Assembly (NCBI GenBank): GCA_016880225.1
Contig: JAEHDT010000272.1
Coordinates: 1 to 7,818, forward strand
Direction of reading: 5' to 3'
From: Gemmatimonadota bacterium
GTDB taxonomy: Bacteria > Gemmatimonadota > Gemmatimonadetes > Gemmatimonadales > GWC2-71-9
DNA: 7,818 nucleotides
This document shows positions 1 through 5,916 of the stretch, in pieces (within the stretch, counting starts at the first letter, position 1; each line of letters opens with the position of its first letter). The notes below the pieces were generated by a model, which made no database searches, was not told the origin of the DNA, and saw only the letters and a program-made list of their open reading frames with translations. A program made the position numbers and the translations under genes.

Positions 1-614
1 GTCGCGGTGATCGTCGCCGATCCCACGGCCATTGCCGTGACCAGACCGCTCGCGCTCACCGTCGCGACCGAGGCGTTGCTCGTCGACCAGGTGATCATCC
101 GGCCCGTCAGCGCGTTCCCGTTGGCGTCCCGCGGCGTCGCCGCGATCTGCTGCGTCAGTCCCACCGATAGCGTGACCGCCGTCGGGAGCATGCTCACCGA
201 CGCGACCGCTGCGGGGCAAACGACGCTGATGGCGGCGGACCCCGAGAGACCGCCCGGCTGCTCCGTGGCGGACAGCGTGTACTGGCCGCAGGTGGAGTTA
301 TGGTAGTGCCCGTAGTGGCGGCCGCCCACGGAGTTCGTATCCACCACGCCGCCCGTCGCGCTCCACACGACGGAGATGCGGGCGGTGTCGCCCGCGGCGG
401 TGAGGCCGACGGCGGAGAAATCCTGTACTTGGTCGGGCTGCAGCGTGGCGCTGGTGGGAGAGACGACGAGTTGGGTGGGCGGTTCGGTCGTCCCAGTTGG
501 GACGGGCTTTTCGCAGCTCGCGACCGCGACGAGCGGAAGGGCCAGCAGGGCGCCGCGCCACAGCGTGGCTTTCAGCAGCGCGAGACGGTGCGCCAGCTTG
601 TGTCCGAACGGCAT
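1..614 (-). CDS. Ig-like (Big_2) domain lipoprotein, N-terminal part
   Basis: The start is the ATG at 614-612, behind a strong GGAGG. The gene runs off the window at base 1, so only 204 complete codons are visible and the C-terminus is missing. Seen: a positively charged N-terminus (residues 1-20), a hydrophobic stretch at about 21-33 and a lipobox VASC with Cys34, which together predict a type II signal peptide and a lipid-anchored envelope protein. A low-complexity Pro/Thr linker (about 35-48) follows. Next comes a beta-rich, Ig-like segment (about 48-133) carrying two cysteines (109 and 133). A clear Big_2-type domain starts near 136, with the typical pattern ITWSTSNASVATVSASGLVTA (part of about 173-194). 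Family knowledge: such proteins are surface-exposed and often act in adhesion or matrix binding, commonly with several Ig repeats, so the full protein is probably much longer. The exact ligand is unknown. The c-di-GMP riboswitch upstream suggests control tied to the sessile/motile switch (inference). Confidence 0.88.
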   Translation of the reverse strand, partial: MPFGHKLAHRLALLKATLWRGALLALPLVAVASCEKPVPTGTTEPPTQLVVSPTSATLQPDQVQDFSAVGLTAAGDTARISVVWSATGGVVDTNSVGGRHYGHYHNSTCGQYTLSATEQPGGLSGSAAISVVCPAAVASVSMLPTAVTLSVGLTQQIAATPRDANGNALTGRMITWSTSNASVATVSASGLVTAMAVGSATITA

Positions 615-620
615 TGCACG

Positions 621-625
621 CCTCC
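621..625 (-). promoter_or_regulatory. Strong ribosome binding site of the Ig-like lipoprotein gene
   Basis: On the minus strand GGAGG ends six bases before the ATG at 614, which fixes this start. The preceding CCCC can pair with the adjacent GGGG (about 622-631), so the site may itself be partly masked in the RNA. Most genes of the long operon in this window lack such a site. Confidence 0.7.
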
Positions 626-643
626 CCGGGGATCAAAGCGAAC

Positions 644-682
644 GGGCCGCCAACGTCGACCCGTGTCGATCGCTGGCGGCCC
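644..682 (-). terminator. Riboswitch expression-platform hairpin (possible terminator)
   Basis: Read on the minus strand, the arm GGGCCGCCAGCG (682-671) pairs with CGUUGGCGGCCC (655-644), giving 12 pairs including one G-U. After one bulged A the stem continues with UCGAC/GUCGA around an ACGG loop, for about 17 pairs in 39 bases. Its 5' arm is the 3' strand of the c-di-GMP aptamer, including the proposed P1 strand, so hairpin and ligand-bound aptamer cannot form together. The bases after the stem (GUUCGCUUUGAU) are only weakly U-rich. It could therefore be an intrinsic terminator of the high-GC kind, or it could act by other means, such as changing access to the Shine-Dalgarno about 20 bases downstream. 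By inference ligand binding would prevent this hairpin, making an ON switch. Confidence 0.5.
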
Positions 683-760
683 GGCTGGCGTGGCGGCGAA
701 CCGCGGTAGCCCCGTAGCTCTGCGTCACCGCCTTTCGACGGTTTTGCTCTGAGCAGCGTG
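671..760 (-). ncRNA. Class I cyclic-di-GMP riboswitch aptamer (GEMM-I)
   Basis: The minus-strand RNA aligns by eye with the Vc2 aptamer through the core: CAGAGCAAA, a six-pair P2 (ACCGUC/GGCGGU) closed by a GAAA tetraloop, then the conserved GACGCA. P3 follows, with GGGCUACC as the tetraloop-receptor side and a GCGG-UUCG-CCGC tip. The aptamer ends with CCAGCCGGG, matching the usual 3' core. The proposed P1 is CGCUG (758-754) with CAGCG (675-671). The base equivalent to G20 of Vc2 is a G, which in this family favours c-di-GMP over cGAMP. It lies about 57 bases upstream of the Ig-like lipoprotein ATG and after hflX, so it should belong to the leader of the lipoprotein mRNA. I see no convincing promoter; a TAGCTT at 780-775 would place a transcript start just before the aptamer, but no good -35 element accompanies it. 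Confidence 0.86.
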
Positions 761-781
761 CTCTCTTGCGCGGGAAGCTAC

Positions 782-817
782 CCGCCGTGTTGGGAGCACG
801 GCGGTGACGGGCGTCAC
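782..817 (-). other. Two adjacent GC-rich hairpins downstream of hflX
   Basis: On the minus strand GUGAC-GCCC-GUCAC (817-804) is followed directly by an 8-pair stem, CCGCCGUG/CACGGCGG (804-782), with a seven-base loop. They sit 41-76 bases past the hflX stop. No U tract follows (GUAGCUUCCC), so this is not a textbook intrinsic terminator. It may still end or slow transcription of the long operon, or protect its 3' end, before the riboswitch leader begins. Function is unproven. Confidence 0.3.
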
Positions 818-857
818 TCCATCCTCGCTACATCGGCATGTGGTGAGCGGGCATCAC

Positions 858-2198
858 TTAGGGACCGATTTCGACACCGATCCCGTCGCGCCGCAACCTC
901 CCGAGCAGCCACGCTTGGACGCGCGCGGTCACCTGGACCACCCCATCCACCTGCGCCTCGCCCAATACCTCAGACTCGCGATGCAACAGCGCGAGCAGCC
1001 GGCCGTCGCCGAGTGGAACATGAATCCGGGCGATGGGCCGGAGCGCCTGAGCGGACGTGCGCAGCACGGTCCGCAGCTGCTCCACGCCGCCCAATTGCGG
1101 ATTGCGGACCGCGGATTGGGGAGCCGCAGAGGTGAGTACCGCGTGCGGATAGTGTTCCCGGACCAGCGCCAGAAACCCTCGCGGATCGGGAAGCAGATCG
1201 GCCTTGTTGAACACGTAGATCACGCGCTTCGGCTCGGAACCTTCATCGGCCATCTGCAATCCGAGATCCGCAATCCGCAATTCCTTGTCCACCACTCTCG
1301 CTTGCTCCTCCCACGCGGGGTGCGCCGCGTCGATCACGTGCAGCAGCAGATCGGCGTCGCGCGCCTCCTCGAGCGTCGCGCGGAACGACGCTACCAGGTG
1401 GTGCGGCAGCTTGCGGATGAACCCGACGGTGTCGGTGAGCCGGACGCGATAGCCGTCGCCCACGTCCACCTCACGCGTCAGCGTGTCCAGCGTGGCGAAC
1501 AGCCGGTCCTCCACGAACACGTCGGCGCCCGAGAGCGCCCGCAGAATGCTCGACTTGCCGGCGTTGGTGTAGCCGACGAGCGCCGCGGTGGGGAGCGGGC
1601 GCCGCCCCTGGCGCTGATTCGCCCGATGGTCGGCCACCGCCTCGAGGCGCTGCTTCAGCACCGAGATCTTGCGGCGGATCACCCGGCGGTCGGTCTCGAG
1701 CTGGGTCTCGCCCGGGCCCCGCAGCCCGATACCGCCGCGGATGCGCGACAGGTGGGTCCACATGCGCGTGAGCCGGGGCAGGAGATACTCGAGCTGCGCC
1801 AGCTCCACCTGCATCTTCGCCTCGGCCGAGCGAGCCCGGGTCGCGAAGATGTCGAGGATGACCTCGGTGCGGTCCATCACCCGCACCGCCAAGGCGTCTT
1901 CGAGGTTGGTGCCCTGCACGGGCGAGAGCGGCTCGTCGAACAGCACCAGGGTCGAGCCGGCATCCTGCACGAGGCCCTTCAGCTCCTCGACCTTGCCGTG
2001 CCCGAGATACAGGTTGGGGGTCGGCGCGTCGAGCCGCTGGTGGGTCCGCCCGACCACTTCGGCGCCCGCCGTGTCGGCGAGCCGGCGCAGCTCCTCCAGG
2101 TGCTCATCCACTTGCGCCGCGTCGGCCGACCCCTTGCGGGGGGCGCCGACCAGGAACGCGCGCTCGACGGGCGGCTGGATATCGATGAGTTGTCGGAT
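858..2198 (-). CDS. hflX: GTPase HflX (ribosome-associated)
   Basis: HflX binds the 50S subunit and can split or rescue stalled 70S ribosomes, especially under stress (family knowledge). Numbered from the ATC at 2198, the protein is 446 aa. The HflX N-terminal domain (to about 185) includes the conserved LGHGKVEELK and the glycine-rich GGIGLRGPGETQLETDRR. The G domain has G1 GYTNAGKS (209-216), G3 DTVGF (256-260) and G4 NKAD (331-334); G5 lies near 357. The C-terminal domain ends with a TAA at 860-858. The conserved N-terminal peptide ERAFLVGAPRKG lies upstream of the first standard start (GTG at 2111-2109), yet no ATG, GTG or TTG occurs in frame back to the stop at 2234. A strong AGGAGG stands nine bases before ATC 2198, so I choose that start; the 417-aa GTG form would lose the beginning of the domain. 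A repeat element has inserted twice into the coding region. It is the last gene of the operon. Confidence 0.92.
   Translation of the reverse strand: MRQLIDIQPPVERAFLVGAPRKGSADAAQVDEHLEELRRLADTAGAEVVGRTHQRLDAPTPNLYLGHGKVEELKGLVQDAGSTLVLFDEPLSPVQGTNLEDALAVRVMDRTEVILDIFATRARSAEAKMQVELAQLEYLLPRLTRMWTHLSRIRGGIGLRGPGETQLETDRRVIRRKISVLKQRLEAVADHRANQRQGRRPLPTAALVGYTNAGKSSILRALSGADVFVEDRLFATLDTLTREVDVGDGYRVRLTDTVGFIRKLPHHLVASFRATLEEARDADLLLHVIDAAHPAWEEQARVVDKELRIADLGLQMADEGSEPKRVIYVFNKADLLPDPRGFLALVREHYPHAVLTSAAPQSAVRNPQLGGVEQLRTVLRTSAQALRPIARIHVPLGDGRLLALLHRESEVLGEAQVDGVVQVTARVQAWLLGRLRRDGIGVEIGP
1093..1118 (+). repeat. Inverted 26-base repeat inside hflX, copy A
   Basis: The 26 bases beginning AATTGCGGATTGCGGA match the reverse complement of 1257-1282 at 24 of 26 positions. 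The unit is built from recurring ATTGCGG/CGGATTG words. Read as part of hflX this copy encodes SAVRNPQL, just after the G5 region, where the GTPase domain meets the C-terminal domain. It stays in frame and introduces no stop. Confidence 0.75.
1257..1282 (-). repeat. Inverted 26-base repeat inside hflX, copy B
   Basis: This is the oppositely oriented partner of 1093-1118 (24 of 26 identical), with 138 bases between them. Read as part of hflX it encodes ELRIADLGL, before the NKAD (G4) motif. The two copies would pair into a long stem in single-stranded DNA or mRNA. Because they are inverted, the same element contributes two unrelated peptides to one protein. Confidence 0.75.
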
Positions 2199-2207
2199 GC
2201 CCCGGAA

Positions 2208-2213
2208 CCTCCT
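2208..2213 (-). promoter_or_regulatory. Shine-Dalgarno supporting the ATC start of hflX
   Basis: AGGAGG on the minus strand ends nine bases before the ATC at 2198-2196 and about 97 bases before the first standard start codon (GTG 2111). It lies in the 33-base gap after the stop of the upstream lipoprotein gene. Its position supports initiation near 2198 rather than at the GTG. Confidence 0.55.
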
Positions 2214-2231
2214 CGACCGGAATCTAACCGC

Positions 2232-2690
2232 TCACTTGAGCAACTTCATGAGCGGCACGTTGCCCCGCCCCGTGAGCGCCACCCGGCGGTCCCCCACCGG
2301 GGTGTCGAGCAGCACCGCCCCCGTGATCCCGTAGCCCACCGCCCGCCGCGTGAGCAACGCCTTTGCCCCCGCGCCGATGCCGGCCCACTCGAACCGCACC
2401 GGTACGACCACCCGGGTGTGATTAGTGGGAGACAGGTCGAGGGGGCGGTCCAGCAGCGCGTCCCCGAAATGGGTCCCTTCGAGGTCGATCCCGACCTCGA
2501 GCCGGGTCGAGCGGAGGCGGTAGTCGTTGGGGTTCCACACGTCGAACACGAGATCGAAGGTGCCACCCGTCAGGCCAATGCCGGTGACGTCGATCTCCTG
2601 CAGCTCGAGCTCGGGCTCCTTGAACGAGAGCCGGCCCAGCGTGGCACAGGCCGCCACGGCGAGCAACGCGGTCAGGCGGAGGCCCCTCAT
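2232..2690 (-). CDS. LEA14-like (LEA_2/WHy domain) lipoprotein
   Basis: This 152-aa protein starts at ATG 2690-2688, which overlaps the rarA stop as ATGA, so it is probably translated by coupling. Seen: a short signal peptide with hydrophobic LTALLAVAAC, where Cys15 fits a lipobox, so the mature protein should be membrane-anchored by a lipid. The rest is a single beta-rich LEA type 2 / WHy domain: paired strands ITVTGI-like, then FDVWNPNDYRL with the family's NPN motif (near 66-68), then LEVGIDLEG, and VVVPVRFEW in the second half. It ends MKLLK before TGA 2234-2232. Family knowledge: such domains occur in water-stress and desiccation proteins and in small bacterial envelope lipoproteins; the biochemical role is unknown. 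The downstream hflX frame is the same frame, separated by this one TGA and no standard start codon. Confidence 0.85.
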   Translation of the reverse strand: MRGLRLTALLAVAACATLGRLSFKEPELELQEIDVTGIGLTGGTFDLVFDVWNPNDYRLRSTRLEVGIDLEGTHFGDALLDRPLDLSPTNHTRVVVPVRFEWAGIGAGAKALLTRRAVGYGITGAVLLDTPVGDRRVALTGRGNVPLMKLLK

Positions 2691-4030
2691 CCGTCCGCCG
2701 GTCCGCCCGACCGCCCGAGCGCCGCTTTCTTCAGCTCGGCCCACCACTCCATCCGCTTCTTGATGTCCTTTTCGAACCCGAACTCCGTCGGCTCGTACCA
2801 CGTCCGGCCCCGCAACACCTCCGGCAGGTACTCCTGCGGCAGGTACGCATTTTCGGAGGCGTGCGCGTACTGATACCCCGCCCCATAGCCCAGCTCCTTC
2901 ATGAGCCCGGTCGGCGCGTTGCGGATGTGCAGCGGCACCGCCTCCGCGGGATGCTCCCGCGCCGCCCCCATCGCCTGCCCGAACGCGGCGTACACCCGGT
3001 TCGACTTGGGCGCGGTCGCGAGGTACACGACCGCCTCGGCGAGCGCGAGCTCCCCTTCGGGCGAGCCGAGGAAGTGGTAGGCCTCCTTCGCGGCCAGCGC
3101 GAGCGACAGCGCCCGCGGATCCGCGAGCCCCACGTCCTCGGCCGCGATCCGGACCAGCCGCCGCGCCACGTACAGCGGGTCCTCGCCGCCGGCGAGCATG
3201 CGCGCCAGCCAGTAGAGCGAGCCTTCCACGTCCGAGCCGCGCACCGCCTTGTGGAGCGCCGAAATGACGTTGTAGTGCTCCTCGCCGCCCTTGTCGTACT
3301 TGGCGAACCGCTTCTGCAGCGCGTCCGCGACGACGGCGCTCGTGATCCGGCCCGTCCCGTGGAGGTATTCGGCCGCCGCTTCGATTGCCTGCAGGGCGCG
3401 CCGTGCGTCGCCGTCCGCCTCGCGCGCCACGAGCGCCAGCGCGTCGTCGTCGAGCGCGAGCGACAGGCCCCCGAGCCCGCGGTCCTTGTCCGCGAGCGCG
3501 CGCCGCACCACCGTGCGGACGTGTTCGGGCGTCAGGGGCTCGAGCACGAACACGCGGCAGCGTGACAGCAGCGCGCCGGTGAGCTCGAAGCTCGGGTTCT
3601 CGGTCGTGGCGCCGATGAGCGTGACGATGCCGTTCTCCACCCAGGGCAAGAACGCGTCCTGCTGCGCCCGGTTGAACCGATGAATCTCGTCGCAGAAGAG
3701 GATCGTTCCGCGCCCCTCGTACTTGAGGCGCTCCTCCGCCTGCTTGATGATCTCCCGCACGCGCCCCACGCCTTCGGTCACGGCGGAGAACGGCTCGAAG
3801 TGGCGATCGGTGTAATTGGCGATGAGGCGGGCGAGCGTCGTCTTGCCCGAGCCCGGCGGCCCCCAGAAGATGCACGACCCCACGTCGCCCCGGCGGATCA
3901 AATCCCCCAGCGCCTTCCCTTCACCGAGCAGCTGCTCCTGGCCGAGGAACTCCTCGAGCGTCCGCGGCCGCATCCGCGCCGCGAGGGGCTCGGCCGAGCG
4001 CTGGAACAGCGACGGCTCGCCCGGTGTCAC
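2687..4030 (-). CDS. rarA: Replication-associated recombination protein RarA (MgsA), AAA+ ATPase
   Basis: The 447-aa length is normal for the family. The start is GTG 4030-4028, overlapping the stop of the ZIP gene as GTGA. The N-terminus contains the family signature LAARMRPRTLEEFLGQEQLL (about 16-35). Walker A is GPPGSGKT (57-64), Walker B is ILFCDEIH (110-117), sensor 1 is GATTENPSFE (140-149), and SRCR (156-159) carries the likely arginine finger. The helical C-terminal oligomerisation part, with LGYGAGYQYAHASENAYLPQEYLP-type sequence (near 383-406), is complete to GGPADG. Family knowledge: RarA is a clamp-loader-like tetrameric ATPase acting at stalled replication forks and DNA gaps, in cytoplasm on DNA. 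It is very similar to eukaryotic WRNIP1/Mgs1. It has no Shine-Dalgarno, so expression likely depends on translation of the upstream gene. Nothing appears missing. Confidence 0.95.
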   Translation of the reverse strand: MTPGEPSLFQRSAEPLAARMRPRTLEEFLGQEQLLGEGKALGDLIRRGDVGSCIFWGPPGSGKTTLARLIANYTDRHFEPFSAVTEGVGRVREIIKQAEERLKYEGRGTILFCDEIHRFNRAQQDAFLPWVENGIVTLIGATTENPSFELTGALLSRCRVFVLEPLTPEHVRTVVRRALADKDRGLGGLSLALDDDALALVAREADGDARRALQAIEAAAEYLHGTGRITSAVVADALQKRFAKYDKGGEEHYNVISALHKAVRGSDVEGSLYWLARMLAGGEDPLYVARRLVRIAAEDVGLADPRALSLALAAKEAYHFLGSPEGELALAEAVVYLATAPKSNRVYAAFGQAMGAAREHPAEAVPLHIRNAPTGLMKELGYGAGYQYAHASENAYLPQEYLPEVLRGRTWYEPTEFGFEKDIKKRMEWWAELKKAALGRSGGPADG

Positions 4031-4746
4031 GGCAGCCCGCCGAGCAAGAGCTTGGTCACATAGAACACCCCCGCCCCCGCGAAGAACGCGACCGGCAGCC
4101 TCCAGCCCGGCTTGCCCTGAAACTCCGGCACCAGGTTCGAGGCCGCGACATAGATGGTGACGCCGGCCGACAGGGCCAGCCCGTGCCGGGCCAGAAACGC
4201 GACCTGGTCGGTGACGAGCACGCCGAACAGCGTGGCCGCCCCGAGCGCTGCGGCCGACGCCAGCGCCTGCCCTCCGCTCCGCCCCTCGGCCACCATGAGG
4301 CTCGAGATCGTGACGCCCTCGGGCAACTTGTGGAGGAATATCGCGACGAACACGAGCACCCCGAGGGCAGGTCCCACGAGAAACGCGCTCGCGATCGCCA
4401 CGCCGTCGAAGAACGTGTGGAGCAGCAGGCCCACCAGCGCCGTCGGGCCCGCCAGATGTCTCACCGCGTGGGTCTCCACGCCGAAGTGGAAATGCGGCGT
4501 GAGTGTGTGCTGCGTCAAGTGCACGGCCAGGTATCCCGCCAGCACCAGAGCGGGCGCGGCGCCGCCCGAGCGGATGAACGCCTCGGGCAACACTTCCACC
4601 AGCGCGACGGCCAGCATGAACCCCGCCCCGAACGCCACGAAGTGCTCGATGAGCAACAGCTCGCGGGCCGCGCGGCGTGTAACCGCGAGCGCGCCGACGA
4701 CGTTGCCAAGCGCCGCCATGAGCGCGTAGGCGAGCGCGCTAGACAC
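4027..4746 (-). CDS. ZIP family metal transporter
   Basis: The protein is 239 aa with about eight hydrophobic segments, so it is an integral membrane importer, probably for zinc or a related divalent metal. Key motifs are HTFFDG (110-115) and HKLPEG (139-144), which correspond to the two metal-binding helices of ZIP proteins. A histidine-rich stretch between TM segments has His76, 80, 85, 87, 93 and 97. The start taken is GTG 4746-4744, overlapping the preceding gene's TAG by 8 bases; ATG 4719-4717 (Met10) is an alternative that would shorten the first membrane helix. No ribosome binding site precedes either, so termination-reinitiation coupling is likely. The TGA at 4029-4027 overlaps the rarA GTG. 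The actual metal cannot be read from sequence. A tie to the zinc or magnesium needs of neighbouring enzymes is only conjecture. Confidence 0.9.
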   Translation of the reverse strand: MSSALAYALMAALGNVVGALAVTRRAARELLLIEHFVAFGAGFMLAVALVEVLPEAFIRSGGAAPALVLAGYLAVHLTQHTLTPHFHFGVETHAVRHLAGPTALVGLLLHTFFDGVAIASAFLVGPALGVLVFVAIFLHKLPEGVTISSLMVAEGRSGGQALASAAALGAATLFGVLVTDQVAFLARHGLALSAGVTIYVAASNLVPEFQGKPGWRLPVAFFAGAGVFYVTKLLLGGLP

Positions 4747-5908
4747 GGGACAGGAGATAGTCGCGCGTGTTGCGCGCGGGGTCCTCGAGCACTTCCCCGA
4801 GCAGCCGCTCGAGCGCCTCCCCCACGCCGGGGCCCGGGCGCACGCCAGCGGCGAGCAGGTCGTCGCCGGTGACCGCCAGGTCCTTGAGGGTCAGGGGATC
4901 CTTCGCGGCGCGGATCGCCGCGACGACCCGGGAGAGGGGAGAGGGGGAGGAGGGAAGCGCGAGTAAGTCGTCCGCGTAATCGCCGGCCTCCGAGAGCCAC
5001 TTGCGCACCTGCGCCAGGTGCTTCGGATCCGGATAGGTGTCCCGCCACCGGCCGATGGCGCGCCCCCGCTCGATGTCCTTGTTGGAGCACTTGAGCCGGG
5101 TGAGCAGCGACGCGGGATCGCTCGCGAGATGCGCCGTGATCAGCACCGGGTCCCGGGGCAGGTTCTCGAGCGCACTCGTCCCGCCTCCCTGCTCCCGCTT
5201 CCCGACGATCTCGGGCAGCCAGATCCGCGCCGCCCCCACGTCTACCCACAGCTGCACGAGCTTCGACACCCTTCCCGCGGTCGCGATGCCCTTGAACCAC
5301 TCGTCCCGCACCCGCTCCGCCGACAGTTGCGCCAGTCCCTGTACGTTGGCCTTCGCGGCCTCGAGCGTACGGGGGTGGATCCGGAAGTCGAACCGCGCGC
5401 TGAAGCGCAGCGCCCGCAGGATCCGCAGGTAGTCCTCCTGAAACCGCCAGTTGGGGTCGCCGACGGAGCGGATCAGCTTGGCGTCCAAGTCGGCGGCGCC
5501 GCTGAACGGATCGCGCCACTCGTGCCGCAGTGGATGGTACGCGATCGCGTTGACCGTGAAGTCGCGCCGGGCCAAGTCGTCCATGAGGGACACCCCGAAC
5601 TCCACGACGGCGTGCCGCCCGTCGGTCTTGATGTCCTTGCGGAACGTGGTGATCTCGTGGGCCCGGTTGTCCGAGTCGAGCACCGCGACCGTGCCGTGCT
5701 CGATTCCCACCGGCACGGTGCGCTTGAACAGCCGCCGCACGTCGGCGGGCGGCGCCGCGGTCGTCAGGTCGAAATCGTGGTTCTCGAGTCCCAGCAGGTT
5801 GTCGCGGATGGCCCCTCCCACGCACCACGTCTCGTAGCCCGCCGTCTCGAGCCGCTGGGCGATCCGCACGACGGCGTCGGGTATGGGCAGCCGCAGGGGA
5901 AAGCCCAT
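4739..5908 (-). CDS. CCA tRNA nucleotidyltransferase / poly(A) polymerase family (class II)
   Basis: A 389-aa cytoplasmic enzyme of the class II nucleotidyltransferase family. It either adds or repairs the CCA end of tRNA or adds A tails to RNA; sequence alone does not separate these reliably. Motifs in order: WCVGGAIRDNLLG (28-40, with the GG and RD of motif A), the metal-binding DFD (45-47), HEITTFRKD (84-92), RRDFTVNA (114-121), DPFSG (133-137), and the EDYLRILRALRF helix (158-169), whose EDxxR pattern matches the nucleotide-recognition motif. The C-terminal half is a helical RNA-binding region with no obvious HD domain. As the only such gene seen, CCA addition is the likelier role. The start ATG 5908-5906 has AAGGA 11 bases upstream and lies 8 bases past the acpS stop. 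A longer open frame upstream lacks family sequence. A proline/serine stretch at about 317-324 is encoded by a purine/pyrimidine-asymmetric tract. Confidence 0.9.
   Translation of the reverse strand: MGFPLRLPIPDAVVRIAQRLETAGYETWCVGGAIRDNLLGLENHDFDLTTAAPPADVRRLFKRTVPVGIEHGTVAVLDSDNRAHEITTFRKDIKTDGRHAVVEFGVSLMDDLARRDFTVNAIAYHPLRHEWRDPFSGAADLDAKLIRSVGDPNWRFQEDYLRILRALRFSARFDFRIHPRTLEAAKANVQGLAQLSAERVRDEWFKGIATAGRVSKLVQLWVDVGAARIWLPEIVGKREQGGGTSALENLPRDPVLITAHLASDPASLLTRLKCSNKDIERGRAIGRWRDTYPDPKHLAQVRKWLSEAGDYADDLLALPSSPSPLSRVVAAIRAAKDPLTLKDLAVTGDDLLAAGVRPGPGVGEALERLLGEVLEDPARNTRDYLLSRV
4930..4954 (+). repeat. Polypurine tract with G-quadruplex pattern inside the CCA enzyme gene
   Basis: The plus strand carries only purines over these 25 bases, with runs of 3, 4, 5 and 3 G separated by short A/G spacers (AGA, AGA, AGGA). 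This fits a G-quadruplex or triplex-prone tract on the non-coding strand. In the protein it encodes a Pro/Ser-rich run that looks like a flexible linker in the helical C-terminal part. Confidence 0.5.
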
Positions 5909-5916
5909 TCTGGGCG

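Noticed and set aside
1093..1282. CRISPR array or IS-end interpretation of the repeated words in hflX
   Set aside because: Only two copies exist, they are inverted, there are no regular spacers, and the sequence between them is coding HflX sequence, not a transposase.
804..2873. A very long open frame on the plus strand
   Set aside because: It lies wholly opposite hflX, the LEA14-like gene and rarA, which all have clear family motifs. Its translation is low-complexity Arg/Pro/His-rich with no domain, as expected from an antisense frame in GC-rich DNA.
2691..3875. Long upstream extension of the LEA14-like gene on the minus strand
   Set aside because: This part runs out of frame through rarA. 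The lipoprotein signal peptide beginning at ATG 2690 marks the true start.
4515..5828. Long minus-strand frame overlapping the CCA enzyme and ZIP genes
   Set aside because: It is an alternative frame of two well-supported genes, with Arg/Gly-rich sequence and no recognisable domain.
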